This document shows, one piece after another, positions 8,714 through 17,464 of a stretch of 50,146 nt of DNA. Position numbers and translations under genes: made by a program. Each line of letters starts with the position of its first letter. Positions within the stretch are counted from its first letter, which is position 1. The notes under the pieces were generated by a model, which had not been told where the DNA came from, did no database searches, and saw only the letters and a list, made by a program, of their open reading frames with translations. Origin of the DNA: Viridibacillus arvi (GTDB lineage: Bacteria; Bacillota; Bacilli; Bacillales_A; Planococcaceae); contig NZ_LILB01000001.1 of NCBI RefSeq assembly GCF_001274945.1, positions 1,085,937 to 1,136,082 of the forward strand, in the 5' to 3' direction.

Positions 8714-9364
8714 ATGTTAAATACTATATTCACTATTATTTTTATCTTTGGTATTTACTATTTAATTCGATATCGAATTAAATTGAGAAAAGCTGTTCAG
8801 CTCTCTAAAGACGCTCTCTACCCTAGTAAGGAAGAAGAATTTAATAGTATCCTCATCCCAACTGAGTGGCGGGAAATGGAGTGTCTCAGTAAAAATACGA
8901 AGTCTTACCAATATGTTAAATGGGGAACAGTAGTTGCAATTTTACTATTAGCCATTTTGTTAGCGATTGTGCTTGCAACTGATGTACTAGGAACTTCTTC
9001 ATTTAGTATTGTTTCTTTATTTTTTGTGATTATTTCCGCCATTAAACATCGTAGTAATTTGTTCATATTAGCAAATGGCATAATCTTTGATAGCAAGTTC
9101 TATTCATTCAGTAATATAAAAGGTTATGAAGTAGAAAAAATAAGTCGTTGGCATGAGCTCTATGGTCTTGACCCAAAAGTAAATAATGGTTATAAATTTG
9201 TTTTAAACATAAAAAACAATCCATTTTCACCTAATTTCATTGTAGTAAAAGATTATGCAAGCATTGAAAAAATTGTAGATTTACTTGAGAAAGAGGGTGT
9301 TTCAGGGATAATAAATGAAGAGAAACCTTATGCTACTGTCAACTCATCTACTAATAAATTTTAG
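8714..9364 (+). CDS. Membrane protein of unknown function, 216 residues
   Basis: Start ATG with AAAGGAG 9 nt upstream. One TM segment is at residues 3-19, followed by a charged cytoplasmic stretch. Two further TM segments lie at about 69-87 and 93-107. A C-terminal soluble domain contains ANGIIFDSKFYSFSNIKGYE, reminiscent of bacterial PH-like/DUF5673-type domains (ILANGIxxxxKFYxWxxIxxYE). The assignment is by eye only. It stands alone, with a bidirectional terminator downstream. Function unknown. Confidence 0.75.
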   Translation: MLNTIFTIIFIFGIYYLIRYRIKLRKAVQLSKDALYPSKEEEFNSILIPTEWREMECLSKNTKSYQYVKWGTVVAILLLAILLAIVLATDVLGTSSFSIVSLFFVIISAIKHRSNLFILANGIIFDSKFYSFSNIKGYEVEKISRWHELYGLDPKVNNGYKFVLNIKNNPFSPNFIVVKDYASIEKIVDLLEKEGVSGIINEEKPYATVNSSTNKF

Positions 9365-9444
9365 ATATTAGATTTGAAGGTATATCAGTGCTTAACAATT
9401 GATAGATCATTAACCCATTTTTAATAAACAGATTTCTTATCAAG

Positions 9445-9492
9445 AAAAAAAGAGCATGTATTGATCAATCATTCAAAACATGCTCTTTTTTT
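9445..9492. terminator. Bidirectional intrinsic terminator
   Basis: AAAAAAAGAGCATGT (9445-9459) pairs perfectly with ACATGCTCTTTTTTT (9478-9492). A-run and T-run flanks mean it can end both the upstream plus-strand gene and the convergent acetyltransferase gene. Confidence 0.88.
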
Positions 9493-9516
9493 ATTCCCAG
9501 TATTATTTTGATGTAT

Positions 9517-10008
9517 TTAATGTTCAGAACCCCTATATACCATTGTGATAGATGTGCCTGATATACCGAATTTTTGAAACCCGAGTTTATTATATATATG
9601 TACTGCGTCACTATTATCTGGATCTACACTTAAGGAAATGGACTTATACCCCTCTACCATAGCAAGCTGGATGATTTTGTTCATAAGTAAAGTTCCAATC
9701 CCCTTTCCCCTACCATTCTCTACAACAGCAATGCCTAATTCTGGCGTGTTGTGATCGACATATCCATAGCCTTGATTATTTTCTTCAAATAATCTGTACC
9801 AGACCGCTCCTACTTTTTGGTTTTCTTCATCGATAGCAATTAGTGCTCTATCGCCCTGTCTTCCCCAACCTTCATGATATTTTCTAATATGCGGGACATT
9901 TAACAACTCTTCTCTAGTCAGTTTATTGTTAGGAATATGGATTGACTCATACAACATATCCAATAAAAACTCGTGCTCATTTTCTTCAAGATCTCTTATA
10001 AAAACCAA
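9517..10008 (-). CDS. GNAT-family N-acetyltransferase
   Basis: Transfers an acetyl group from acetyl-CoA to an unknown amine. The acetyl-CoA site is ENGRGKGIGTLLMNKI (pattern R/QxxGxG/A), preceded by the strand ELGIAVVEN. The C-terminal SVDPDNSDAVHIYNKLGFQK is the usual GNAT closing motif. The start is taken as TTG 10008, which gives MVFIRDLEENEHEF, because AAAAGGAG lies 9 nt upstream and relatives begin this way. The frame is open back to 10116, but the extra 36 residues look unlike the family. Substrate unknown. Confidence 0.82.
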   Translation of the reverse strand: MVFIRDLEENEHEFLLDMLYESIHIPNNKLTREELLNVPHIRKYHEGWGRQGDRALIAIDEENQKVGAVWYRLFEENNQGYGYVDHNTPELGIAVVENGRGKGIGTLLMNKIIQLAMVEGYKSISLSVDPDNSDAVHIYNKLGFQKFGISGTSITMVYRGSEH

Positions 10009-10137
10009 TATATATTCATCTCCTTTTCCTTTAATGTAATTACCCTTAAGCAAATTAATAAGCAAAGTCGTATTCGAAGAGCATCTAGCTTGTTCAGAAA
10101 GATTGTCCATAAGCATTTTTGATATCCTCTTACTATT

Positions 10138-10175
10138 AAAACAGGCTATGACCTCTATAAACCATAGCCTGTTTT
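10138..10175 (-). terminator. Intrinsic terminator of the LOG-family gene
   Basis: AAAACAGGCTATG (10138-10150) pairs perfectly with CATAGCCTGTTTT (10163-10175). On the minus strand the stem is followed by TTTTAAT. It lies just after the stop of the gene at 10183. Confidence 0.8.
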
Positions 10176-10182
10176 TTAACTA

Positions 10183-10764
10183 TCAAGTTTGTTTTTCAGT
10201 AATATAAGATTTTACAGTTGGTGCTTCATATGAATTAAATTGGTCGAGTAGTCCACTTGGTTCTACATCTACTAGCGCCATAGTACGGTACTTTTCATGT
10301 AAGAACTGTTCATCAGACATATGATTAAATAAAGCAATAAGAGGATCATAATAATGATTAATATTTAAGAGCCCACAAGGTTTTTGATGTAATCCAAGCT
10401 GAGCCCAAGTGAAAATCTCTAAGAATTCTTCTAATGTTCCTGGTCCACCTGGCAATGCCATAAATCCATCTGCAAGTTTTGCCATTTTTTCTTTCCTATC
10501 ATGCATAGAGTCTACTACAATTAGTTCAGTTAGATTCTTATGAGAGATTTCTCTTTTCTCTAGAAAACTAGGCATTACTCCAATTACTTTTCCGCCCGCT
10601 TCTAATACAGCATCTGCAACTGCACCCATGACACCTACACTTGCCCCTCCGTATACAAGGGTAATATCACGTTTAGCCAACTCTTTACCCAGTTTTTTCG
10701 TCACTTCTACATAGATATCCGAAGCTCCATTACTTGATCCACAAAATACAGCTAGAGTTTTCAA
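10183..10764 (-). CDS. LOG-family protein (TIGR00730, cytokinin-riboside-phosphate phosphoribohydrolase type)
   Basis: A Rossmann-like nucleoside 5'-monophosphate phosphoribohydrolase family, often misnamed lysine decarboxylase. The N terminus is KTLAVFCGSSNG, the nucleotide-binding turn is VYGGASVGVMGAVADA, and the family signature PGGPGTLEEFLEIFTW carries the catalytic PGGxGTxxE. The length of about 193 residues is typical. The start is taken as TTG 10764, giving MKTLAVFCGSS, because GGGACGTGAT upstream is a near-perfect ribosome binding site; the ATG at 10779 would overlap that site. It resembles B. subtilis YvdD. Physiological role in bacteria uncertain. Confidence 0.87.
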   Translation of the reverse strand: MKTLAVFCGSSNGASDIYVEVTKKLGKELAKRDITLVYGGASVGVMGAVADAVLEAGGKVIGVMPSFLEKREISHKNLTELIVVDSMHDRKEKMAKLADGFMALPGGPGTLEEFLEIFTWAQLGLHQKPCGLLNINHYYDPLIALFNHMSDEQFLHEKYRTMALVDVEPSGLLDQFNSYEAPTVKSYITEKQT

Positions 10765-10947
10765 TATATCACGTCCCATTATGTAATTTTTCTTTCATAT
10801 ATTACATTACTTTGAAATTGCTTTTGCATCAATACCAAACATAAAAACCATTATTTTACTTTTATGTATTTTTAATTTAAACTTAAGTTTTATGAACGAT
10901 TTTATTAAATGTTATTTTTTGATACTTTAAAGAAAGGGTGATCAAGC

Positions 10948-11280
10948 ATGATAATTTTTGATTGGTTGGACAGCTGGTTAGCAAGCGATATAATGCATTT
11001 TAATTTATTTGTTGGTACCTCTACGATTCTCTCGTTAATTGCCATTATCATATTTTTTATTATAAGAAAAAAAATAGCGAGTAAAGGTGAGAATTCTTTT
11101 CGTATCTATTTCAAGATAACTTCTTCTATGTATATTTCACTGCTTATTTTGGTAACTGTATATATGTTCTGGGTTCCTGCTGGGACTTTGTATTCTAGGC
11201 AATATATAAACATGTCTATTTCACTTTCATTTTTTATTGGCGCTATTTCCAGCATTTATTATTATCGAAAAGCTTATTGA
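10948..11280 (+). CDS. Small membrane protein of unknown function
   Basis: 110 residues, start ATG with AAGGGTGATC upstream. Three hydrophobic segments are visible at about residues 18-41, 55-78 and 88-104. No motif is recognised. It is a single gene followed by a strong terminator. Function unknown. Confidence 0.7.
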   Translation: MIIFDWLDSWLASDIMHFNLFVGTSTILSLIAIIIFFIIRKKIASKGENSFRIYFKITSSMYISLLILVTVYMFWVPAGTLYSRQYINMSISLSFFIGAISSIYYYRKAY

Positions 11281-11298
11281 AAGAAGTGTATGGAATAA

Positions 11299-11335
11299 AA
11301 AAATGACTCCGCTACTTTTGCGAAGTCATTTTTTA
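11299..11335. terminator. Intrinsic terminator, bidirectional
   Basis: AAAAAATGACT (11299-11309) pairs with AGTCATTTTTT (11325-11335), with inner CGC/GCG pairs. It can end the small membrane protein gene and probably also the convergent arsM transcript. Confidence 0.85.
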
Positions 11336-11410
11336 CTCAATTATTTTGATTTCTATAATTTGTTCTAATTACTACTTTTATTCATTTCAAATCAAAAGCT
11401 GTATATCATT

Positions 11411-12214
11411 CTATTTCTCAGCTTGAATAATAGCCGACACGATATATTCTTCCACTCGATGTTCTGGTGCCCATTCCTTGATAAATTCTTTCGATTCGTC
11501 TTTTGGAGTGATTTGAATATTTTTAAATCCTGCTTCTTGCAAGTAAGACGTCAATTCTTCTATTGGTGAGGCGCCTGCGATGCAACCTGAATATAGCTCC
11601 ATATTTTGTTTCATATCAATTGGTAAAGTAGTTGTTAAAATTACATCTGAAATGGCTAAACGACCGCCATCTTTTAGAACACGGTATGCTTCTTCAAAAA
11701 CGCGCAATTTATTTGGTGATAAATTGATGACACAGTTTGACATGATCACATCGACAGATTGATCTGCGACTGGTAAATTTTCAATCTCACCTAGGCGAAA
11801 TTCCACATGATTAAATTGCGGTTTTTCTGCGTTTTTCCGAGCTTTCGAAATCATTTCTGGTGTCATATCTACACCAATGACTTTTCCATTCGAGCCCACT
11901 TTAGGCGCAGCTAAAAAGCAGTCAAATCCACCGCCAGAACCTAAATCTACTACAGTTTCACCTTCTTTTAAAACCGCAATTGCTTGTGGATTTCCACATC
12001 CTAATCCCATATTGGCACCGTTCGGAATACTTGTAAGTTCTTCAGTTGTGTACCCCATTTTTTGCGAGATCTCTTTTACAGAGATATTTTGATTTTCATC
12101 TGGTGTGCAACAGCTTGGAGTACAGCAGCTGTTTGTATCAATGTTTTTCAACGCTACTTTTTTATAATTATCACGCACACCTTGGCGTATTTGATCGTTT
12201 TTCATTTCTGTCAT
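11411..12214 (-). CDS. arsM: Arsenite S-adenosylmethionine methyltransferase (ArsM)
   Basis: Methylates As(III) to less toxic volatile species using SAM. The 267-residue protein has the N-terminal cysteine clusters Cys30-31 and Cys35-36 (SCCTPSCCTP), the SAM motif VVDLGSGGGFD, the conserved arsenic-binding cysteine in MSNCVINLSP, and a second in YSGCIAGA. This is the full ArsM pattern. The start ATG has GGAGG 8 nt upstream. It lies downstream of arsR-acr3 in the same direction, but has its own ArsR-like operator (12239-12260), so it is probably induced by arsenite from a separate promoter. Confidence 0.93.
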   Translation of the reverse strand: MTEMKNDQIRQGVRDNYKKVALKNIDTNSCCTPSCCTPDENQNISVKEISQKMGYTTEELTSIPNGANMGLGCGNPQAIAVLKEGETVVDLGSGGGFDCFLAAPKVGSNGKVIGVDMTPEMISKARKNAEKPQFNHVEFRLGEIENLPVADQSVDVIMSNCVINLSPNKLRVFEEAYRVLKDGGRLAISDVILTTTLPIDMKQNMELYSGCIAGASPIEELTSYLQEAGFKNIQITPKDESKEFIKEWAPEHRVEEYIVSAIIQAEK

Positions 12215-12238
12215 TTTTATATCCTCCGTCTACATCTA

Positions 12239-12260
12239 TATATAAGCGTTCACTTATATA
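12239..12260 (-). promoter_or_regulatory. Putative ArsR operator upstream of arsM
   Basis: TATATAAG-N6-CTTATATA, a perfect inverted repeat 25 nt before the arsM start. The same architecture occurs upstream of arsR (13724-13745), which supports it as an ArsR box. ArsR/SmtB repressors are known to bind such AT-rich 12-2-12-like repeats. Confidence 0.7.
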
Positions 12261-12314
12261 ATGAGTTAAAATAAAACCTAGGCAACGCTAGGCGTAAACC
12301 TTATGATTCAATAC

Positions 12315-13373
12315 TTACAATTCAACTTCAAAATATTTCTTTTTCCATCTAAGGGCTACTCCTACTAGAGCTATTAACACTGGTACTTCAACAAGTGGAC
12401 CAATAACAGCGGCAAACGCAGCACCACTATGAATACCAAACACACCAACAGCTACTGCTATCGCTAATTCAAAGTTATTGCTGGCAGCAGTAAACGAAAG
12501 TGCTGCTGTCACTGGATAATTTGCTCCTGCTTTTCTTGAAGCAAAGAACGACACGACAAACATGATCAAGAAATAGATTAATAGAGGAATCGCTATACGA
12601 ATTACATCCACTGGTAATTCAATAATCTTATCCCCTTTTAAAGAAAACATCATGACAATTGTGAACAATAAAGCAATCAATGTTAATGGTGAAATCTTAG
12701 GAATAAATCGATTTTCATACCACTCGATCCCCTTTACTTTAATACCAATAACACGCGTTAATATACCTGCAACAAATGGGATACCTAAATAAATCAGCAC
12801 ACTCTTTGTAATTTCCCACATTGAAATAGATATATTTAAATTTTCTAATCCAAACCAGCCCGGCATTATATTTAAAAAGAAATAGGCAAATACAGAATAG
12901 AATAAGATTTGGAATACAGAGTTAAAGGCAACTAACCCTGCCACATACTCGTTGTCTCCTCGCGCCAAATCATTCCAAACAATGACCATCGCAATACATC
13001 TTGCTAGACCAATCATAATTAATCCCGCCATATACTCTGGATAATCATGTAGAAAGATGATGGCTAGGAAAAACATTAAAAATGGACCTAATAGCCAGTT
13101 TTGTACGAGTGAGAGTAATAGAACTTTCCAATCTTTAAATACACGCCACATCTCTTCATATTTCACCTTAGCAAGAGGTGCATAGAGCATCACAATTAAA
13201 CCGATAGCAATTGGAATTGACGTAGTACCTACCGATAAAGTATCTAATGTATCTTTAAAATTTGGTGCAATGACGCTTATAAGAACACCCAACCCCATTG
13301 CAATGAAAATCCACAGTGTTAAATACCGATCTAAAAAAGATAGCTGTTTTGTTAACGGTTTTTCCACCTTCAA
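12315..13373 (-). CDS. acr3: Acr3-family arsenite efflux permease
   Basis: Exports arsenite across the cytoplasmic membrane. The 352-residue, ten-TM protein has the conserved cysteine Cys126 in [14 protein letters not shown] and the essential-glutamate region [13 protein letters not shown] near the C terminus. Both are diagnostic for Acr3 (BASS superfamily) rather than ArsB. The start is TTG at 13373, overlapping the arsR stop as TTGA, with GGGGATGA just upstream, so translation is coupled to arsR. No arsC reductase gene is seen nearby, so arsenate reduction must be encoded elsewhere. Confidence 0.93.
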   Translation of the reverse strand: MKVEKPLTKQLSFLDRYLTLWIFIAMGLGVLISVIAPNFKDTLDTLSVGTTSIPIAIGLIVMLYAPLAKVKYEEMWRVFKDWKVLLLSLVQNWLLGPFLMFFLAIIFLHDYPEYMAGLIMIGLARCIAMVIVWNDLARGDNEYVAGLVAFNSVFQILFYSVFAYFFLNIMPGWFGLENLNISISMWEITKSVLIYLGIPFVAGILTRVIGIKVKGIEWYENRFIPKISPLTLIALLFTIVMMFSLKGDKIIELPVDVIRIAIPLLIYFLIMFVVSFFASRKAGANYPVTAALSFTAASNNFELAIAVAVGVFGIHSGAAFAAVIGPLVEVPVLIALVGVALRWKKKYFEVEL

Positions 13374-13693
13374 TCATCCCCTTCTTGGGAAGAACAAGTT
13401 GGTCCACAATGCTTATATGAGATTGGCTCTAATTCATCAATAATTGCTTGGATATATGGAGATTGTTCTTCATGTAATCGATAATGCTTCCAAGTCCCTT
13501 TTTTTCTTTCTAAGATGATGCCAGCATCTTTTAATTTACGTAATTGTTGACTAACAGCTGGCTGCGAGACCTGCAGGACATCAACTAAATCACATACACA
13601 GACCTCGCCTTGCTTTAAACAGGCTAACAACTTTAAACGGTTTGCATCACTTACGGCCTTTAACTGTTTTTCCATTATTGTTAAAGAATCCAC
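13370..13693 (-). CDS. arsR: ArsR, arsenite-responsive repressor
   Basis: A 107-residue winged-helix ArsR/SmtB protein. The metalloid site is VCVCDL (Cys32, Cys34), and the recognition helix is [17 protein letters not shown]. Extra cysteines occur in HCGPTCSS at the C terminus. It binds its own promoter and releases DNA when As(III) binds. It is the first gene of arsR-acr3 and overlaps acr3 by 4 nt. The preceding region carries its probable operator. Confidence 0.94.
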   Translation of the reverse strand: MDSLTIMEKQLKAVSDANRLKLLACLKQGEVCVCDLVDVLQVSQPAVSQQLRKLKDAGIILERKKGTWKHYRLHEEQSPYIQAIIDELEPISYKHCGPTCSSQEGDD

Positions 13694-13723
13694 AATCCCA
13701 CCTCTTTTATATAATAATTTACT

Positions 13724-13745
13724 TATATAAGTATACTCTTATATT
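13724..13745 (-). promoter_or_regulatory. Putative ArsR operator upstream of arsR
   Basis: TATATAAG-N6-CTTATATT, with the same spacing and arms as the arsM site. The overlapping palindrome ACTTATATAAGT lies at 13721-13732. It sits about 30-50 nt before the arsR start. Confidence 0.7.
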
Positions 13746-13935
13746 ATAGAGTATTCAAGTTTATTACATTTGCTAATCCTTCATCTAATAAACAAGGTGC
13801 ACGCTCTTTTTTTATCTTTTACTTGTAGCTTGATCAAAATCGATTAATTTTTTCTTAACTTGTACTTATAATTAAATATCCTTCATATAATTCATTACAA
13901 TTGTTACAAATTTTTAACTTTTTTTCATATTTCTA

Positions 13936-13964
13936 TTGAATATTAAAATATTTAATGCTATTAT
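13936..13964 (+). promoter_or_regulatory. Sigma-A promoter of the PTS operon
   Basis: -35 TTGAAT (13936-13941), 17-nt spacer, -10 TATTAT (13959-13964). Transcription would start near 13971, just upstream of the antiterminator target. Confidence 0.75.
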
Positions 13965-13989
13965 CTGAATATTAGAATAATAACGAATC

Positions 13990-14068
13990 GCATGTTACTG
14001 ATACGATCAGGCATGGTGGTAAACAAAGAAGTTGTAAAAAACTACTTTGTTTCCTCCATGCCTTTTTT
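13990..14068 (+). promoter_or_regulatory. Ribonucleic antiterminator (RAT) overlapping an intrinsic terminator
   Basis: GTTACTGATACGATCAGGC inside 13990-14018 closely matches the GlcT/LicT-type RAT consensus and most resembles the ptsG type. It overlaps the left arm of a large terminator: GGCATGG (14010-14016) pairs with CCATGCC (14056-14062), with inner AAACAAAG/CTTTGTTT pairs and a T6 run. Known mechanism: an active BglG-family protein stabilises the RAT and lets transcription pass. The likely protein is encoded by the second gene of this same operon. Confidence 0.87.
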
Positions 14069-14118
14069 ACGCTTTTCTAATGCAGCATTATTACATTATT
14101 CAATAAAGGAGTTTTATC

Positions 14119-14601
14119 ATGCTATCAAATTTATTTAAAAAACGTAGTTTAGAAGTTATGGCACCTATAAGTGGAGAAATTATTCCATTAGGTGAAGTTC
14201 CAGATCCCGTCTTCAGCCAAAAAATGATGGGAGAAGGTGTCGCGATTATTCCTACTAATGGGAGTGTTCATGCCCCCGTAGAAGGAGAAATAGTTCTCAT
14301 TTCAGATACAAAGCATGCTATAGGTATACGAACTAGTGATGGTTCAGAGATTCTCATTCACATTGGTTTGGAAACTGTCTCTTTAGGTGGGAAAGGATTT
14401 AAAGTACTTGTAAGTGCAGGTGATAAAGTTTCTACAGGGCAAGTTCTTATCGAAGTGGATTGGGAATATATTCGAGAAAACGCAAAAAGCATTGTTACAC
14501 CTATCATCATTACTAATAGCGCTGACAAAAACATTCAATGCCATTATTCAAAAACAGGAATTCAAGATAAAACCGTATTAATGACCATTTCTGCTAAGTA
14601 A
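14119..14601 (+). CDS. PTS EIIA component, glucose/N-acetylglucosamine (Crr) type
   Basis: A cytoplasmic phosphocarrier taking phosphate from HPr to EIIB. The 160-residue length matches EIIA-Glc. The phospho-accepting His81 lies in ILIHIGLETVSL and the partner His66 in DTKHAIGI. The N-terminal MAPISGEIIPL is typical. Start ATG with AAAGGAG. It is the first gene after the RAT terminator and ends at 14601. The EIICB downstream lacks its own EIIA domain, so this is its probable donor. Confidence 0.92.
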   Translation: MLSNLFKKRSLEVMAPISGEIIPLGEVPDPVFSQKMMGEGVAIIPTNGSVHAPVEGEIVLISDTKHAIGIRTSDGSEILIHIGLETVSLGGKGFKVLVSAGDKVSTGQVLIEVDWEYIRENAKSIVTPIIITNSADKNIQCHYSKTGIQDKTVLMTISAK

Positions 14602-14642
14602 TGCATCTTTACATTATCGTAAGTAAGGGGAGATCACTTTCG

Positions 14643-15461
14643 ATGAAGATAACGAAGATTCTCAATAATAATGCCGTAGTTGTACTAGATAACGAGCGTG
14701 AGAAGATTGCTATAGGATCCGGAGTTGCCTTTAATAAAAAACGAAACGATATCGTCAATCTAGATAGAATAGAAAAGATATTTGTTATGAGGGAAAATGA
14801 CAAACTTCAACAATTGTTAAGTCGAATTCCAGAAGAACATTTTACAATCTCTGAAGAAATTATTTCGTATGCTGAAGAATACATTGGTGGTAAGTTGAAC
14901 GAACATATTCATATTGTTCTTACTGACCATGTGTCATTTGCAATTGAAAGGCTAAAAGATGGTATTCAACTCAATAACAAGCTCTTAAATGAGATAAAAA
15001 TCTTATATAGGAGAGAATTTGAGATTGGTCTTTGGGCAATACAACATATAAAAGAAAGATGCCAAGTTGAAATGCCGGAAGATGAAGCTGCTTACATCGC
15101 TCTTCATATCCATACGATGAAACTACAAGGAGGCGATTTACATCAAACGTTAAAGCAAACGACAATTATTCGGGATATGGTTCAAATTATACAAAAAAAA
15201 CTAAACATACATCTTGAGGAAAGTGATATTTCCTATCATCGTCTAATCACACATTTACGTTTTGCTTTAACAAGGATGAATCATTATGAGCTGCATACAA
15301 TGGATGAAGAAATGCTCGTCATGATTAAAAAGAAATTTCCCTATTCGTACAATTGTGCTGTCGAAGTGACCAAAGAGTTAAAGAAGTTGCATGGTATTGA
15401 CCTACCAGATCATGAGTTAGGCTACATCGCAGTCCATATTGAAAGATTACGAAAGCAATAA
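14643..15461 (+). CDS. BglG-family transcription antiterminator (GlcT/LicT type)
   Basis: A 272-residue RNA-binding antiterminator. The N-terminal CAT domain (about 1-55; KITKILNNNAVVV and GSGVAFNKKRNDIV) binds the RAT. Two PTS-regulation domains follow, with the conserved histidines in LTDHVSFAIER and ALHIHTMK (PRD1) and in YHRLITHLRFAL and AVHIERL (PRD2). Start ATG 14643 with AAGGGGAGATC upstream. It lies between the EIIA and EIICB genes, 41 nt after EIIA, so the regulator is encoded inside the operon it controls. Its phosphorylation by the EIIB downstream is expected from the family. Confidence 0.92.
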   Translation: MKITKILNNNAVVVLDNEREKIAIGSGVAFNKKRNDIVNLDRIEKIFVMRENDKLQQLLSRIPEEHFTISEEIISYAEEYIGGKLNEHIHIVLTDHVSFAIERLKDGIQLNNKLLNEIKILYRREFEIGLWAIQHIKERCQVEMPEDEAAYIALHIHTMKLQGGDLHQTLKQTTIIRDMVQIIQKKLNIHLEESDISYHRLITHLRFALTRMNHYELHTMDEEMLVMIKKKFPYSYNCAVEVTKELKKLHGIDLPDHELGYIAVHIERLRKQ

Positions 15462-15529
15462 AAAATTGAAATTATTTTATTTTTTTAATCAGAGTTATCT
15501 AAATATTCTGTATTGGAGTGAGTTATTAT

Positions 15530-16975
15530 ATGATGAAATATTTACAACGGCTTGGTCGTTCTTTAATGTTACCAGTAGCTGTTTTACCTGCTGCGGCAAT
15601 TTTGATGGGTATCGGCTATTGGATTGATCCGGATGGCTGGGGTTCCGGAAATGTATTAGCAGCTTTCTTAATCAAAGCTGGATCTTCGATTATTGATAAC
15701 ATGTCGTATCTATTTGCAGTTGGTGTAGCATTGGGGATGTCCAAAAATAAAGATGGCTCTGCTGCATTAAGTGGGCTAGTTGCTTTCTTAGTAGTGACGA
15801 CATTACTTTCTACTGAAACAGTTTCTATGCTACTAAGTACTGATGTAGCCAATGTAAATCCCGCATTTATTAAAATCGAAAACCAATTTATCGGTATTAT
15901 TTCAGGCATTGTTGCTTCTATCATGTACAACCGCTTTAGTCATGTACAATTACCAGATTTCTTAGCGTTCTTTAGTGGTAAACGATTAGTTCCCATAATG
16001 ACAGCTGCTTCTATGCTAGTCGTTTCCGCAGCATTGTTCTTTATCTGGCCAGTTGTATATTCTGCATTAGTTAGTTTTGGTGAAGCTATTAGTGAATTAG
16101 GTGCTACTGGTGCAGGGTTATACGGATTCTTTAACCGCCTATTGATCCCAACTGGATTACACCATGCATTAAACTCAGTATTTTGGTTTGACGTTGCTGG
16201 CATAGATGATATAGGTAACTTCTGGAAAGGAACTGGCACAAAAGGTGTTACCGGAATGTATCAAGCAGGTTTCTTCCCTATCATGATGTTTGGATTACCA
16301 GCTGCTGCTTTAGCAATGTATCATACTGCTAAAACAAAAAGAAAAAAACAAGCTGCTTCATTAATGTTAGCTGCAGGTTTCGCTGCATTCTTCACAGGGG
16401 TAACTGAACCACTTGAATTTGCATTTATGTTCTTAGCACCGGCTCTTTATGTTGTACATGCTGCTTTAACAGGTTTATCCTTATTTATCGCTGCAACATT
16501 CCACTGGACAGCAGGTTTTGGTTTTAGTGCAGGTTTTGTCGATTTCTTCTTAAGTTCAAGATTGCCACTTGCTAACCAACCTTTAATGTTAATCGTCCAG
16601 GGCTTAGTATTTGCAGTCATTTACTATTTCTTATTCCGATTCTTAATAGTGAAATTCAACTTGAAAACACCTGGTAGAGAAGACGATGAAGATGTAGAAA
16701 TAGATGAAGCTGGAGACACTGCATCAGGTAATAAATTCTCAGACATGGCATCTAAAATTTACGATGCGTTAGGTGGCGATAAAAACGTAACTTCTGTTGA
16801 CCACTGTGCAACTCGTCTACGTGTAGAAGTTAAAAATATGGATGTTGTGGATCAAAAGAAAATTAAGGCTACTGGTGTTCCTGGTATAAATGTAGTAGGA
16901 TTACAAAGTATCCAAGTAATCGTTGGAACAAACGTACAGTTTGTTGCTGATGAGATTGAAAAAATACGAAAATAA
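15530..16975 (+). CDS. nagE: PTS EIICB permease, N-acetylglucosamine (NagE/NagP) type
   Basis: A membrane transporter that phosphorylates the sugar during uptake. The IIC domain (about residues 1-385) has ten or so TM segments and the signatures LNSVFWFDVAGIDDIGNFW and FFTGVTEPLEF, which favour the GlcNAc subfamily over PtsG. A charged linker (EDDEDVEIDE) leads to the IIB domain with the phospho-cysteine Cys426 in DHCATRLR. There is no IIA domain. ATG 15530 (or 15533) fits GGAGTGA upstream; the GTG at 15518 lies within that site. The 3' part is duplicated at 33250-33624. Substrate assignment is by family motif only. Confidence 0.9.
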   Translation: MMKYLQRLGRSLMLPVAVLPAAAILMGIGYWIDPDGWGSGNVLAAFLIKAGSSIIDNMSYLFAVGVALGMSKNKDGSAALSGLVAFLVVTTLLSTETVSMLLSTDVANVNPAFIKIENQFIGIISGIVASIMYNRFSHVQLPDFLAFFSGKRLVPIMTAASMLVVSAALFFIWPVVYSALVSFGEAISELGATGAGLYGFFNRLLIPTGLHHALNSVFWFDVAGIDDIGNFWKGTGTKGVTGMYQAGFFPIMMFGLPAAALAMYHTAKTKRKKQAASLMLAAGFAAFFTGVTEPLEFAFMFLAPALYVVHAALTGLSLFIAATFHWTAGFGFSAGFVDFFLSSRLPLANQPLMLIVQGLVFAVIYYFLFRFLIVKFNLKTPGREDDEDVEIDEAGDTASGNKFSDMASKIYDALGGDKNVTSVDHCATRLRVEVKNMDVVDQKKIKATGVPGINVVGLQSIQVIVGTNVQFVADEIEKIRK

Positions 16976-17104
16976 TAGTAATTTACTAGACTGAGTTGTA
17001 AAATGCTCAGTCTTTTTTTATTTTTTTAAAAAATAACTCAACTTTCAAACCTAATATTACAACTACTTAGACGGCTCTTTTCTCTTATTCAACTTAAGAG
17101 GTAG
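16601..17104 (+). repeat. Left copy of a diverged direct repeat (EIICB 3' end plus terminator and flank)
   Basis: Starting at GGCTTAGTATTTGCAG, this matches 33250 onwards. The coding parts are collinear for 375 nt without indels and roughly 95 percent identical by eye (about 17 differences). The terminator is identical, and patchy similarity continues to the TAGACGG(C/T)TCTTTT(C/T)TCTTATT block near 17070-17104. The two copies bracket the accessory island. Confidence 0.85.
16989..17019 (+). terminator. Intrinsic terminator of the PTS operon
   Basis: GACTGAG (16989-16995) pairs with CTCAGTC (17006-17012), followed by T7. Confidence 0.92.
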
Positions 17105-17208
17105 TATAGTTGTAAAAAAACAATTTTAAATTACTGGAGTTAGTATAGATGTATGGACACATTGAAGTTAAGTCCTTATCCTAGAAATTAAGAGAGGACG
17201 TGTCCGTA

Positions 17209-17448
17209 ATGAAACAAAAACGTTACAACAAAGAATTCAAAGAAACAATCGTAGAACTTTATCGCACTGGTACACCCGTCAATCAACTTGCCAGCGAATA
17301 TGGTGTTACTGATGTAACTATTTATAAATGGATTAAATTGCATTCACCAATTGAAGGTGAAGAATCACTTACACCTGCTGATATCTCAGCCATACAGAAA
17401 GAAAACTTACGCTTAAAACAAGAGGTAGAAATTTTAAAAAGGCTATGA
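17209..17448 (+). CDS. IS3-family transposase OrfA (helix-turn-helix)
   Basis: 79 residues. MKQKRYNKEFKETIVELYR, with LASEYGVTDVTIYKWIK, is the IS3 OrfA helix-turn-helix. The heptad tail ENLRLKQEVEILKRL is the leucine zipper used to dimerise with OrfB or OrfAB. Start ATG 17209 with GAGAGGACG upstream. The end overlaps an AAAAAGG run where programmed frameshifting to orfB could occur. Confidence 0.88.
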   Translation: MKQKRYNKEFKETIVELYRTGTPVNQLASEYGVTDVTIYKWIKLHSPIEGEESLTPADISAIQKENLRLKQEVEILKRL

Positions 17449-17464
17449 CCATATTCGCGAAAAA

